Notes: a model not told the origin generated them from the sequence alone. A stretch of 64,000 bases of DNA from Brachypodius melanocephalos (GCA_013398615.1 VZSR01003807.1:16880237-16944236); one strand, 5' to 3'. Numbered from the stretch's first letter, positions 1-13,714 are shown. Program-made: numbers and translations.

Positions 1-292
1 ACTGCCAAACCCACCTGTAAACCATGCTCCAAGAACCACATGTGCACATCTTAAGTACTTTCAGAGATAGAGGATCCTTGTCTGGGTAGCCTGTTCCAAT
101 GCTTGACAACTCTTTTGGTGAAGAATTTTTTACAGATATCCAATATAAACCTCTCCTGGGACAACTCGAGGCTGTTTACTCTTGTCCTTTCCTGTATTAC
201 TTGGGAGAAGAGACCAACCCTTACCACCTGCCTCCTTTCAGAGAGTTGTAGAGTGTGACAAGGTCTCCCCTTGAGCCTCCTTTTCTCCCTTG
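1..292 (-). mobile_element. CR1 LINE fragment (3' region), antisense, cut by window edge
   Basis: The plus strand reads as the reverse complement of the CR1 3' region: 'agcctgttccaatgcttgac', then 'gtgaagaattttttacag', 'acttgggagaagagacca' and 'aaggtctccccttgagcctc' appear in consensus order. The 3' octamer tail lies outside the window to the left. The match fades after about position 292, as in a 5'-truncated insertion. Many substitutions indicate an old, inactive copy. Confidence 0.85.
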
Positions 293-1250
293 CATTACTA
301 TGATTATTCTTCCTGTGCCATAGAGACTGCTGAGCTAGGCTTATTGGAGTAAATCTCAGATGAGATCTTTCTTTCTTTGACCTTCAAATACTCATTACAA
401 AAGTTTGAAAGCATAGAAACACAAATTTATTCACATGTCAGTAGGGACTCTGCTCAGGAGTGTGAGTACATTTCTAAACCCTTAGCACATGTAGTGTTTC
501 TGGTAGTTGAGTCACAAGGACAGGCATCTTTTGGTAATAGCAGCTGATATCACTAGTCACTGAAGTAGGTTCAGGAAAGTAGCTACTGCCATAGAAATGG
601 ATTGCCAAAGCAATTATAAGTTTCAAGTTGCAAGTTTTGTGTTGAGTCATTCATATTTGATTGTACAGAACCGTCAACCTATTGCCTTGCCAGCCTCTCT
701 GTGAGGGAAGCTGAGTGACTGCTGCTGGATTCTCTTTTCACTGCTCAGCACTGGCTGAGTCTGACCTACATAAGTCAATCAAACAACCAAATAGATCAGC
801 TTAACACAAAAGTGGGCTGGTTGTGAAGTATCTGATATTCACTATTTGGTATATCTTCTCTCTTGATTTTGGGGTGCTGAGCTCACATCTCTTAAACCCA
901 GCATGAACTAAAAGCACCCAGAAATTGGTGCTCTCCTCTCTGAATTGATCCCCTGGCAGCTCTCACTGTCACAGTGTACCATTTTTTAAAAAGTAAAGCT
1001 GTAATATCAAACAAAACCAGAAGAAATAATCCCCAGTGCTTTTTGATAGCCTGTGATAAAATCTCCACTGCAGGTCTCTGCCACAAGAAGACACTCGGAA
1101 CTGATTCGTTCTCCAGGGAGAGCTGCAGCATAACCAGGATCTCATCACACTGTCTATACAACACCTTGAACAGTTTGTCAGTCACTTCTCTTCCTTCCTT
1201 TATAAATTAGAGTGTCTGAACAAAACAATAAAATGGTAATTTGGAGAAAC

Positions 1251-1298
1251 TTGAGACAGTAAGATCAGACAGCATTATTGCTTTGAAGCACAACTATA
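1251..1298 (+). repeat. 48-bp inverted repeat, left arm
   Basis: This block (starting ttgagacagtaagatcagac, ending gaagcacaactata) is the reverse complement of 4213-4260 with only two mismatches in 48 positions. The similarity falls off sharply on both sides, so it is not the visible core of a long duplication. It matches none of the CR1 or LTR blocks recognised elsewhere in the window. The sharing is seen directly; what family it belongs to is unknown. Confidence 0.9.
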
Positions 1299-4212
1299 TG
1301 AATTATGACCTCACCTAGATAAGTTTTATGGCAGAAAGGTCATTAGAAAGTTTGTCATCTATAGCTTTTCCAACTGAGTGTGTGAAGCTACCTGGAAATA
1401 TGTACAAATTGTTTTCAAAAGATGTTCATTTTCTTCCTCCTATTGCTATAATTTTCTCAGATTCTCATGGGGTGGGAGTCAGTCTTTTCCCTTTCGGAGG
1501 AAAAAAACAGTGGTTGGGATACTAAGCTAGTTTGCCTTCTGCTTGTTGTCAGACATCTCAGAGTTTGTGTGCCTTAATAACAGGCCTCAGTTTGCTTTGT
1601 TAACACTAAGGCTTGTCTGGACTGTGCATCAGTGGCATGATATTTTGGAAGCCACTATCAGATTGATGAAGAGCTTCTCCCAGAGCTGCCCAAGACAAAA
1701 GTGATCAGCATACAGGGACTGGCTGAGAGTGGTGGGGCATTTTTCACCTCCTGCATACTTTCAAAGTTGTGATGCTACCAACTCTGGTGGCATTTTTCAC
1801 TCATTTTGTGCTGATGCAAATTACTTCCTGAGGTATACAGAAACAAGTTCCTATTCCTTCAAAATAAAGCCTTCATTTATTTGAAGATTTTCTTCCCTTA
1901 ATAAGGGAAAAGGGAATCTCTTGATTTGTGTAATAGACACAAGAAATTTGGTGGATACATGGCTCCTCCTCCCCATCATGCCAGTGCTACTCAGGACACT
2001 GACTAGCAGCAAGAGATTTTGCAGAACTTGTGTGCTCAGGAATAGGCTTCTGGATTCTCTTTTCTTCATGTTTTTTTTTTGGGGAATGTGAGTGATTGGC
2101 TTTGTGGATCTGATTGCCGACAGTGATGATTTATTTCATATGAACCATTGAACTCCACTCATCTGGAAACAACTTTGATTGCTACTGCCCTTAAGCTGAG
2201 TCAGTGACTGAGAACAAAATGTTCTGGTTCTCCTTCTCACCCTAGGACCCTTGCATTCCTCTTTTCTTTGTGTAATGTGAAACTATGCAGAGGAGTAAGT
2301 ACTTTTACAAATAATAACATTTGCACACCAAATATCAGTGAAAACAGGCCTGCTGAAAGTGTAAATGTACGTGTTTAATATATTAAGGACATTTGATAGC
2401 ATATAATTAAAATTTTACGTCAATATTATTTCAATATGAGAGCTCACGGGATTTTAAGTAGTTCCTTTCACTGGAGCTTCTTGTACAGTCTCTTTTCCCT
2501 CCAGAAAAATTTCTTTTCAGGGGTTTTACAGTATTTGAGGGGGACTCACTTGATCTTGGAAAAATGCCTTGGTTTTTATTAGCATTAGAGCATTAGAGCA
2601 GGATCTAGTGGCAAATTAACCAGAGCTGTGATGGATTTATCCATAAAGAGGAATGTTTTTTGGTTAACTGGGCCCTGAAATATAATATAGTACATGGCGT
2701 AGGAACATGGCAGAGAAATCCTGGATACACGGAATAGAAATCAGCATGAGAAATGAGTGAATTGTCTGATCACAAGTCTCTGACTTCTTTGCTTCTATCC
2801 ACTAACTCTTCTCCCTTCTAGAGTACACTTATTAAAGAATATCATATACTCAAAAGGAAAGTGAAGGAAGCTCAATCTACAGCAGAAGCATCACCCTGCT
2901 GCCTCCCAGTGTGCCATGCCTCCCCTCTCTGAAGGGCATAAACTCTTGACCTGAGGACAGATGATGAGCAGCAACCTAAAAATAATTTGCTTCTGCTGGC
3001 TACTCAGCATCTGGCACCAATGAGGGGCAGCTGAAATGCTTTTGTTAATATCTCTTCCACATGTTTCCTGAGTATTTTCCCAAAGCAGCTTAGCTCTGTG
3101 CAATGAACTCTCATTTCCTAGTGCCAGTGACTGAAAGTGTATACCAGGGGATAATTGCAAATCCATGTTACTTCATCCAGTCACATCATCTGTGCCCACT
3201 CCCTGTAAATCCTTGAGAATGACTGATGCAAAATGGTGACACAGGAGCACAGCATGATTCATAATGCATGTTAAATAAAACACAGGGTTGCAGGGACAAC
3301 AGGCAATCCTTCTTTTAAGACAAGACTTATCTGTTTAGATAGTGAGTTTGCACAAGGCTCTGGTCAGATGAGGCATTTTTAGAAAGCTGAATAAAAGGAC
3401 AGGTTGTAGTAAGGGTAGCTGACCCCCTCGGCTTTAATTTAGCAACTGTGGGTAGTGTTGCAAATTCCTGAATGGATAAAAAGTCACTTAATCTCCTGGA
3501 TCTCTGGCATACTGTACAACTCCAAAATTCCTGTTGTTGTATCTTAACAGCTACTGTTCACTGTGAATGAGTTTGGAGCTACACCTGTACTTCTAATACA
3601 CCTTCATTTGCTATACAGGAGAGATTTTAGCTGTTTCTCAGGCACTGAGAGATAGGTCAGGGATTTGTTTTGTGGATCTATAAAGCACCTGGTTTGGGGA
3701 AGAGCTTCTGGATAGACCTACAACAACACAGTTCTGGTCAGAGCTGAGACATAAACAGCAAAGTCACATCTGTGCAGCTGCTTTGGGGCGTGAAATCTCA
3801 GTACTTTTCCCCCTTTTAACATTGAAGACATTTTGCATTCTGACTTCCCCGACCTGTCTTTGCTCAACACCTGCAAAAATGAAAGTATAAAAATACACAA
3901 GTACTTTTGGGAAGGAGGAAAAAGAAAAGAGGAAACAAAGTCTGTTTTCAGATGAGTCTTGTGATAGTTCTGCTGGAAGAGCTCCTCCTTAGACCACTGT
4001 ACTAGTTATTTATGAACAATGAAAAGTACACAAGGGGCTACTCTTGCACCTGGCCTTGCTATTAAGTTACCTCTTGCTCTCCTAAATGTCAAATCTTTAT
4101 GTTTGGGATATGGAGCTTTTCATCCTGGTGGGAGAGTAAGAGAGAGGGCTGGAAAATCATCATCCTTTTAAAATATTCCATTTCCTGATAATGAAGGCAG
4201 AGATAGTTGTGC

Positions 4213-4260
4213 TATAGTTGTGCTTCAAAGCAATAATTCTGTCTGATCTTACTGTCCCAA
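4213..4260 (-). repeat. 48-bp inverted repeat, right arm
   Basis: Reverse-complement partner of 1251-1298 (46/48 identical). The arms are separated by about 2.9 kb. The left edge overlaps an 11-bp tandem duplication (ATAGTTGTGCT twice, 4203-4224), which suggests local slippage at the boundary. The origin could be a short unclassified interspersed repeat, a short inverted duplication, or the termini of a decayed element. Confidence 0.9.
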
Positions 4261-5300
4261 ACACCAAACGGAATAAAGACATTTCTTTCATGATTAATCC
4301 GCTTTCTTCTAAAAACTTAAGAATTATTGTAAAACTGGATTTGCTTCTGAGTCAAAACTTCCCAAATATTTGAGGTGAATGGACAGGTTTGGCAAAGGAA
4401 GCTGAAGAGTGGGTGAGATGTTCATTACTTGTATCAGTAGCTTCTCTTTTGTACAGATAAATGAGTATCAAACACTGAGAAGCTGATAATTGACCTAATA
4501 ATAGTTTCCAATGTTAACATGATATCCTTTGCAATTGTCTCACCGTGCCTTTATTTTCCCTTAAACTGAAATTTGTGAAATACTCCATGCTTCTTCACTG
4601 GATGGATTCACTCTCCCCTGACAGACTTGCTTTATCAGGCACATTGTCAGCACAGGGAAGAAAGTGACTTGTGTCTATAAATTTAATAGTGGCCAAGGAA
4701 TGGGTTGCTTCAGCTTGGGTTTTGGATTTCCTTCAGCACATAAACAAAGATTTTATTCTGCTGCCTGTGAAATGACTTCTGAGCTCCTCATGATATTTTT
4801 CACCTCTGTTCCACAATTTATAGATCTTAAAGGTGTTGTGGTGGGCTTTTTTTTTCCATTTTGAGGTCTCTTCCTGTGTTAAAACACTTTGTTCAGTCTA
4901 GACAAGCATTGCTTTTTAAGAAGGTCTTTGGGGGTGCCTGGCTGCAAGGAGAGGGCATTTAGAGGGGCAAGAAGAAAAGGAGTGCCTTTAGCCTCCCCTC
5001 TTGCTCTCTTTTGTAGTTCAGGGTGGGCCAGAATATTGCAGTCCCAGGGAACTGTGTATGTCATATTCTGAACTAGGAGACTGGAAATTCATGCAGTCAC
5101 TGAGATTCTTAATTTTGTAACAGAGGTAAGGCTTTCCTAAGTCTACATCAGTGAAAACATGTCTCATGTTTAAGATACTACTATTTTCTGTGTTCTTGGT
5201 ACAGATGTACAGCTTGCTAACCCTATGAAGTAGCAGTGTACCAAATAGTCAGAAAGAAAAAGATTTCATTACTCAAAGATGAAGTGAGAAAACAAAGTGC

Positions 5301-5332
5301 ATATATACATATACATATACATATATGCATAC
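5301..5332 (+). repeat. Short ATATAC/ATAC microsatellite
   Basis: A run of ATATAC-like units (atatatacatatacatatac...) that is strictly purine-pyrimidine alternating and partly self-complementary. It is short and imperfect. Confidence 0.8.
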
Positions 5333-5390
5333 AAAACAAAAATCTATAGAATTATATAGTAATCAAATAAATGGAAGGTTCTATAAAAGC

Positions 5391-5464
5391 AAAAAACCCC
5401 AACCAACCAAACAAACAAAAAAACCCAATTAGAGAAACAAAAAAAAAAAAGAGAAAAAACCAGA
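5391..5464 (+). repeat. A-rich low-complexity tract with CCAA units
   Basis: The tract contains runs of A broken by CCCC and (CCAA/CAAA) units, then a 12-nt A run and 'gagaaaaaacc'. No poly(A) signal or retrocopy body was seen next to it, so it is listed as simple low-complexity DNA. Confidence 0.7.
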
Positions 5465-8400
5465 TTCCACGAAAACAAAGGATTAAGATCATAAATACCT
5501 AAGCAATAAAGTAATTTTTGAAAATTAAGTGACACATTACTAGGTGGATATTTGGAAAGGGAAAAAAAAATACCCCATTAAATATACCTCTGTATACCTG
5601 TAAAAAAGAATTCATTTTCACCTGGTGGAGACTCTTACATACCTTTACTATCTGAGAAGGATGATGGCAAATATCTATGGCAAATCTTTTAAAGCCAGTA
5701 GGCATAGTTAACTTGTAGTAATATAGCGTGGAAAGGTTGGCTAAAGAGACGACTGATGTACATCAATGTGATCAGTGACTGTCGAGATGCTTTGTCAGCA
5801 CTGCTGTGTTCTGATTTATGTATTAGTGCTGTTTTGTGCAGAAGTAGTGTTATAGGTCAAAATCAAGGTAAATGAAAAATGCTACAACTCTCTGCAAGTG
5901 AGGAACCCTCAGAGATTAAGCGAGATACTGTCAAAGCAGTCACAAGACTGAAACTAGTGCTTATTTTTAGCAACAATCTAAGTCCATTACTGAGGAAATG
6001 TGGAGATAATACAGGAATCAGCAGACTGTGAAATTGAGGGATAGCAACAATGTGATAAGCATTCAGCATTCATGTGTTCAGCCATTTTCCAATGACATTA
6101 TATAATCCAGGATCAAAGAAGGCTGGACAACTGCAGAGCATGGGCTTTGGACCTGGAGAGGTGCCTGTGCAGACTTTTCAGCAACAATCCTCTGCAGAGA
6201 GTGGCAACTAAGGCTGTGCTGGGCTGCTCAAAACAACAGGGCAGGGAGACAGCTCCTCTCTCTGTGACAGTGCTCCTTGGCTTTGGCAGTCAACACAAAG
6301 GCTGTTTAGGAAACAGAAGGATGGGAAACTGAAGAGAGCAGAATAGATGTGTGCAGGTGATCTGAAGGCTGAAGAATACACCCTGCAGGTGGATGTAGAA
6401 GTGTCTGGGAGGAGGTTTGATTGAAATCTGTCTCCCTAGGAAGCACATGCTAGCTATAAAAAGGCACAGAGGAGGCAGGCAGCAGAGTGAATGCTAGCTG
6501 CTGATCCTGTACAAATTTCAAGGAGGAACAACTAATTACTAAGTACATAAGCCTTCAGGACAAGCTAGGAAGTGGATTTGCTGCCCTTTAAATTCTTCAA
6601 ATCAAAATCCAATACCTCTCTTTTGGCAGGTTCATGAGTTTAGCACAGGAACAATTGGATGAAACTCATTCACATGTGATGTACTAGAGGGAACAACAAA
6701 TAACCTAGTAGTCCCTTTAGACCTTAAATTATGTGAACAGATTATGTGGAATTTTCTCACTAGCTGGCAGCAGTGGAAGAGGAATGATCATATCTAATCA
6801 TGTTTTTTGAGAAGTCTTAACTCATTGTTTCATATATTTCACCTGAGATACTAATTTCAATAGTGATTGCATATGGAGTCCTGGGGACGTGTGTTGCTCC
6901 TGATTCCAAGTGTGAATTTTTACCGTCTTATTTTACATTGATAACTCTGATGGACTGGTACAGCCAGCTTTCTCTACACATATTTTTTTAAGAATTCACA
7001 ATTCATGAGGATATTTCAAGTTTTAGGAAGCTGTTATTGTTTATTCTGTATATTTGTATTCATGAGGGTAAAAAAATACGTTGTAAACCAGCAATCAAAC
7101 AGCATTATATCTTATAATTTCTGCCCTCAACTGGGAAAGCAGTCAGCAGGGTCAGTTCTAAGACAGACTGCATCAACTGTGACAGAACAACATTATTGGA
7201 ACTCACTATTTGGTCAGCTACTTTTTATGAATATATTGAAAATTGCAATGATTTATGGAATTGGAGGCAACTAATCATAATGACAATTCAAGAAGAAAGG
7301 AAAGAAATTGAAAGAAATTATATTTCTGCAGGTAGCTGAAACAAGTGGGCACTGAGGTCCATTAAACAATGCCTGTTCTTGAACACATCAGTCCTGAACT
7401 TGGCTCTGGGGTTTTTACATGGTAAGGGTACCCTACTTTCCTACAATATTTTTGAAAAATGCGATAAAATTTGCATGATTTAGAAGGATTTCTTGGTTCA
7501 TATACTCATAACGAGAGCTGAAGAATCACATTAATGTTAAAGATTGACCTGAGCCTGAAAATTTCTGCGTCTGATTTCATTTAAGTGCATTGCCATAATA
7601 TTTAATCTATTCAAGGCTTACATGACTTGTTTTTATAAATGTATGTATGTATGCAGTAAATACACGTATTGGCAAATAAAGATAAGCTAAAGAGGAAAAA
7701 GTAACAAGAATCAAGTACCTATCAAAATGCACAGGAAAAAGTTAGTTTTCAGCATGGCAGTGGGGTTTTGTAGGTCATTTCTACATGTATGTGGAACTTA
7801 CCTGCAGTGCTGTTGTGGACGTACCTAAAGCCTGTAACCACTAAGGTGGGGTTTCCCTACATTATTTGGGGGGTGTTTGTGTGAAGAGATATGAAATGGT
7901 CACCTGAAAGATTGACAGCAGCAGTACAAAAACATGTTTTTCAAAAATGTCAGGAATGTTTTGTGGTCTGATATTCTGGTACATTCCATGCTGCTGATTC
8001 AAAGAAACGCAGACAAACAAGAACCCCCGTCATGCAATGCTTACCTAGGTAAACTTAGAGGGTTTCTGAGATTTCTGATATAGTGGAATGCATAAGGGGT
8101 TTTTTGAAGGTTAACTGTCAAAACAGCAAAATAAATGTACATATGTGTGTCTGTTACATCTTCTGTGGTGTAGTTTTATACACCATGTATGGGGACTTCA
8201 CTATGATATTTCATGGCAGAACTACAGCTTCTATGTGAACTTTTTCTCTTTTCAATTTGGTTTTCTATATTGGAAATGTCAGGTCCTGGTTTGTCTTTGC
8301 TGTCCTTGGCAGCTTTTGCAGAAAATTTGCAAGATAACATCATGCATACCCAAACCTTGTGATACACTTTTCTTATCATTCTCAAGGGCTGACAGAAAGG

Positions 8401-10291
8401 GATGAAGAGGTAGGTTCCCACTCAGTGAAGCCACATGTGTTTCCCATGCACAGAAAGTACATCTAAGTCAGGGGCTTAGGTAGGGTAGGAATGCAAGGTA
8501 TGTCTGCAAACACTTAGCAGTCCAAATAGACACAAAGATAGCTTTAGTCTAAGTGAATTTGGTTATTAACACCACTGTGACCATCGCTGTGTGGGCTGCT
8601 GTGGAATACATAGAGGGTCTGAAGCAAGATTTGCCCTAATTGTGCCACTGAAATCCAAGTCTGTGGTTCTTAATGGCTTTCATTAAAATGTTGGTGTTTG
8701 CAGCAGTATTGTTTGAGGCTGTGAAAAACAATCTGTATGATCTTTCCAAGCAGTAAGAGGAAAGCACAATCCATGTTTATGTTTGAAACTGTTTACAGTT
8801 AAGCATGCTACAGCCTTTCTGTTGGGTGCTGTCTACAGCATCGTGTTGATTGAGTGCCGAAGCTGGGAGACCATAGATCCCCAAAAATACTACACACACA
8901 ACACACAAGGTCTTCTGGCAGTTTTAGGCATCTGGGTGTGTTTAAGGGCATGGCCCATATGCAACAGGTCATTGTTTGCATAGAGATTCATGCACTGGTC
9001 TCTTTAGTGTTGCAATGCTTAATTGAATAATTTCTCTATTTAATTTTTTAAATTTACGTACGATTCTGTGGCTGAGGCTACAAAGGAGTGGGGAGGTTTA
9101 AATCAGTGGGTGGTCAGGTTTCTGTTTGTTTACCCAATAACTTTCCAATAGAAAATGTAAAAAGCTTTCATAGGTACAAAGATTTCCTTCTTCCCAGATG
9201 AACCTGGAAGAACATCAATTCCAAATTTTTGTTTTGTCATTTCTGCCTCAATGAATCTTGACTCTTTTGTCTCATTGTTGCAGGGCTTCTGTACAGAGTT
9301 GGAAAGGTTTTCATCTCAGTGCCAGGAGATGTGGGTTTGCAATCTGTTATGCACAAAAAAAATTAGCTAACCCTTCAAAAGTGAGCCACAGAATGCAGAA
9401 CTGAGCAGATTCGTGTCTCTAGAGACAACTTGAGATAGTTAGAAATAGATAACTCTGTCTCTGAAAACTGCAGACTTTCTTGATTTACCCTGCATAAATT
9501 TTCTCAGTAAGTGGGTAAAATGGTACCTAGTGGCAGAATAATGAATTCACTATGGATCTTCAAAGTTTCAAGTGAGTGCTGTGAAAACTAGGCTATTTTC
9601 TCTCAGTCTGAGACAGGTTTTTAATGTAAGTATTCATGGGCCAAAGTAAAGCTCCTCAGTGTCAAAAACTTCATTAGTCTTTGAAATACTAACCTTCGGA
9701 TCTACCCTTTTTATATAGTTTCCTAAGATTTATTGAACAATGTTGCAAGATGAAAAATTTACCTGCTCATTCCTGAATACACTAGCTGCATAATTAGGTG
9801 ACTGAAACTTTGTAGCACATGACATTTAGGGTAACTCCCTCATCTCTAAAGATTAATGGAGACATCTGTGTTGGAAGCAATTATTTAAACCATCTATCTT
9901 TATGCTTACCTCAAAAATGTTGAGAAAATACTGTGTTGTTTGGGGGGTTTTGTTTGTTTTGATCATGTGTTAGCTTCTCAATTCTACCTGTCTTCCACAA
10001 GAGCTTTTAAATTTGAGTTATTTCTGGTGATATACTCCAAGAATAACAAAACTTCTTAAGTTGTATACTTAACTAACTCTGTGAGAGATCTGAGAGAGTA
10101 ATTTTAAGCCAACTAACTGCTTGCTGAATCACTGGTTACCACCTTTGTCTTTGTCAGACCAAATTTCTTCAAGCACATTTAATTACTCATATTTTACAGT
10201 GATGCAGAGAATTTGCAGGGAAGCCTAGGACATTTTTCAGCTGATGGGACCCATATGTGAAATGTAGTCCAGAAATGGCTCCAAAGAACTT

Positions 10292-10366
10292 TCACAGAAT
10301 CACAGAATCACAGAATATGTAGGTTGGAAGAGACCTTCAAGATCATCGGGTCCAACCCAAACTTTC
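10292..10366 (-). mobile_element. CR1 LINE 3' tip, antisense
   Basis: Begins with three copies of the CR1 tail unit (TCACAGAA/TCACAGAA/TCACAGAA), followed by 'ttggaagagacc', 'cttcaagatcatc' and 'gggtccaaccc', the reverse complement of the extreme CR1 3' end. Only about 75 bp are present, so this is a severely 5'-truncated insertion. Confidence 0.88.
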
Positions 10367-13009
10367 AGCATCAATCAGCAAGATAGATGAAGGAAAAGAG
10401 AGAAGCAGCACTACTTGCCCACATATGAAGTCAAGATGTGAGTTACAGAAAAGAGAAAAAAAATGATTTCATTTGTTTCAGATTTGTACGAGTAATATGC
10501 TGTATTTAAAATCAAACTGGATTGCTTTGTGATCATCAGATAAGTAACAGAGGTAGGATGCTGAGTATTATGAACTTTACATAACAGCCACCTCTCATCA
10601 CTCTTTTAAAACATGAACCAATTTTCCTCCAGCACATCCCTGGATGAATAACTGCACAGTTGTCTAAAGGGTGGTAAGCTTGAAACACGTAAGTGTAGGG
10701 AGGGAAAAAAAGCCCAAGATTGCATAGAAACTGTTCTCCTGCCTCCTGTTTCATTGTGGTTGACAACAGATCACATACTGTCCCTCGCCTGCAGCCTACA
10801 ATGAAAGTATTTTCTTTTAAAAGCCTCTATTATTAATTTTCAAGAAGATGAATATGTCTATAGAAAAGGCAGTGTCATAGATGAAGACCAGACTGGCCAA
10901 AATACATGAAAAATTTGGATTTGATACTGTTCAGCCAGTCACAACTTTCTTCTCCTTTGAGACAGATGTATTCTGAAATGGCTATATTAAGTAAAAAAAA
11001 TCCATGCCTTGCCTTAATGCCGAGCTTTATATCCCATCCTTTCAGGTGTGTGTGTGTCTGACATTACTTTATTAACTGCCAAGAAAACATCCTTTAGGGC
11101 TTACACTAAACCTTTTATTTTGCAATCAGTAAGAGAGCATTCCAGATGATAGACAATGATATTTATAATATGGCTTTTGCTGGTCTAACATCTCACCTAT
11201 TCTGCTCCCAAACAAGAATAATATTCTGGCTAAAGTAGACCACACCTATGTCACAAGGTGGACAATGGAAGAAAGGAAACATGGATAAGACCTGGAACTG
11301 ATATGGAAAGCTTTTGTGTAAGCTCTAGGGAGGGGAAATACTTCACTGGTATATGTCTCATTTCTTCTAAGAGAGTTCTCCAGGATAGTTTGGCTAGTAA
11401 ATCTCCTCTAGGGTATGTGAGGACAGTAATGTGGGCTGTGTACTCTTGTCTTGGCTAAAAGTATACAGACAGCAGTTAGGGTTGCAAAGTGAGATTGCTG
11501 CAGTGCCGTGGTGCTGTCTTCAGCTCCATGAAAGCTGTACCTCAAAAGAATTTACTAATGGATAAGGACTGGATGTACTGAGTGTACTAGAATGATGGAA
11601 GGACAGAGAGAAGTAGAAAACTAACTAACTCTGGCTATAGTTATTTCTGTTCATATGAAGATCATGGATGGATTAAGAGTCTTTATACCAAAATCACAGA
11701 AAAAGTAAAAGGAAAGATTATAGGGAGCTCAAAACCAAGGTAGAACTGTTGCACAGAAATTCAAGATTACTGTGCAGTTGACCCTTTGTATGTGGGTTAC
11801 AGTAAGTCCAGCTGCCAAGACGCTCAGCTTTAAGGATGCAGGTTGTCCCATCGATATGGCACACATTTATGTAGCATAAACTGAACATATTCCTAAGGTT
11901 TTGCCAAGCCACAACTTTACTTGGTAGTCTGTCCACCAAGAAAAACATGATTTTCCATCTTAACAATTAAAGTCTCACCTAGAACATGGCTATTGGGTGT
12001 CCAAATTCTGCTTAATTTTATATGCACTGGCATCGTGTTGGCTTAGGTAGCTCCCATCCTGACCTTCTGTCTACTTGTGTATTTGGGTTTTGTGTCTTTC
12101 TGCCACAGCCTGCTGCTGCTTTAGCTGTGCAACTACAGCTGCTTGTGAAGCTCCCTGGGAAACTGAATCACTGAAGTGATCCAGGAGAAAAAATAGTGCT
12201 CTGTAATGAGAGCTTCTTCACATCCCTCTTTGGCATTTTGCCCTGTGAAGCCACCACATAAATGCCTATAAAGGTTCTTAAAAGCCATAGAGAAAATTAT
12301 AAATATTTTTGAAAAATTATTTTAAGATTTAATTGGCAATAGAACTGAGACTCCTCAGAGAACTACTCCTACTCTGCAGTACTTGTATTCATACTCCAAA
12401 GATGACAGCTATATCCTTCTACCTTGAGGATGAGTCTGACCCATTCACTGTAACAGAGGGCAACTCCTCTACCCTTCTTTCTTCGGATTTCAGAACGGAA
12501 CAACTTGCACCCAAGAGACGTGGGCTTTAGTTCTGTAGACTCAAGATTCCCATGGCTTTTCTGCCTTGCATTTCTTTTGCCTAAGCATAGAAGGCGCTCT
12601 TACACTGCCGTCTGCAGGTAGGGAAGGCTATTCTTAGAGCAACACGCTGTTCGAACTGTTGATTTTGGCCGAGTAAAGCAGCCAATGCCGTCCCAGGACA
12701 CATGGCAGAGCTGATAACAAATAAGCAAACATATTAATCCGTATTTCCGCAAAGGTAAATACCTTTCTGTAAAAGTAAATAAAGTTATTTGCATTTAGGG
12801 AAAGAAAAAGTCCATTGATAAATTCCACTGTAAAAAGCTGTGAGTAGCTCTAACCCATGATGTCTTATCCATGTATGAAATCCTGCCAGTCAATCCATGT
12901 TTATTGATAGGTTTTTCAGCTGTTCAAATTGGCTCCCTTGCACTGGTTTGAATTGTCTGAAATTGTTTTGATGAGCATGTAAGAATGCAATGTAATATGT
13001 AGATAAATG
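10367..13009. other. Unique non-coding stretch
   Basis: Nothing recognisable in these 2.6 kb: no transposon blocks, no RNA gene, no open frame above about 80 codons, and no splice-bounded conserved frame. Base composition is like that of the flanks. Confidence 0.55.
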
Positions 13010-13093
13010 TGTGCACGCCCATGTGCATGCACACGTATATACACGTGTGCAGATATACAGGTACATATGCATGTATGTGTATATCTGGGTATA
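13010..13093. repeat. Alternating purine-pyrimidine tract with hairpin
   Basis: Mixed GTGC/ATGC/ACAC/GTAT dinucleotide alternation. Within it, 13029-13036 (GCACACGT) pairs perfectly with 13043-13050 (ACGTGTGC) around a 6-nt loop. Such tracts favour Z-DNA or cruciform structure under supercoiling. No function is implied by the sequence alone. Confidence 0.7.
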
Positions 13094-13261
13094 CACTGAA
13101 AAATAACTCTTCCTTACACTCATGTTGAAAACAATTTAAAAAAAGAGAAAGAGTTAGAACCAAGGACATACGCTGAATATGTCTGGAGAGTAGGACATAT
13201 CCATGAGCCAGATCACACCAATGGGAGATGTACTTAGGGGTTAAATAAAACAACCAAACAC

Positions 13262-13399
13262 CTCTTCTCTTCTCTTCTCTTCTCTTCTCTTCTCTTCTCT
13301 TCTCTTCTCTTCTCTTCTCTTCTCTTCTCTTCTCTTCTCTTCTCTTCTCTTCTCTTCTCTTCTCTTCTCTTCTCTTCTCTTCTCTTCTCTTCTCTTCTC
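13262..13399 (+). repeat. Pentanucleotide microsatellite (CTCTT)n, about 28 units
   Basis: An uninterrupted 138-bp array of CTCTT (AGAAG/AAGAG on the minus strand), with a decayed TCTC-rich extension to about 13421. It is a pure polypyrimidine mirror repeat, able in principle to form intramolecular triplex (H-DNA). The minus-strand open frame made of E-K-R-R-E repeats is an artefact of this array. Confidence 0.97.
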
Positions 13400-13421
13400 C
13401 TTTGTCTCTCTCTTCTCTTCT

Positions 13422-13714
13422 AGCTCAGTTTCTTTTTTCAATCAATTTTAACTCCTGGGTGTGTAGCACTTATTGGACTCTAGTTTTGCCCTCTCTCACT
13501 GAAACGCTCCTTGCCCTTGCAAGCCTTGACCTAACTAGACATATTATGAAATTTATTAGTTTCCTAGATATTTTTCTCCCAAATAACCAAGAGTATCCAG
13601 AAGAGAAAGACAAACATCCTTCTATGTGCAGAAATGGCATAAAAAGATCAGTGAGAAATTATTTTGTTCCTGGGCCATCATTTCTGAGGGAGGTCTAGGC
13701 CAGAGTCTGATCCT
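13422..13714. other. Unique spacer between two low-complexity blocks
   Basis: Non-repetitive sequence between the CTCTT array and the C-rich block. The plus-strand frame across it (about 98 codons) has no recognisable domain. Confidence 0.5.

Larger units (their letters stand above)
293..10291. other. Unique AT-rich non-coding stretch
   Basis: No gene, RNA gene or recognisable transposon was found over these 10 kb. Open frames stay under about 100 codons and have no domain signature. The block holds a 48-bp inverted repeat pair, an 11-bp tandem (4203-4224), an ATATAC-type repeat and an A-rich tract, listed separately, plus a minor (ATGT)4-like run near 7640 and a 9-bp tandem (AGCATTAGA type) near 2580. 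It could be intronic or intergenic. Confidence 0.6.

Noticed and set aside
13241..13441. Minus-strand Glu/Lys/Arg repeat protein
   Set aside because: Direct translation of the CTCTT microsatellite.
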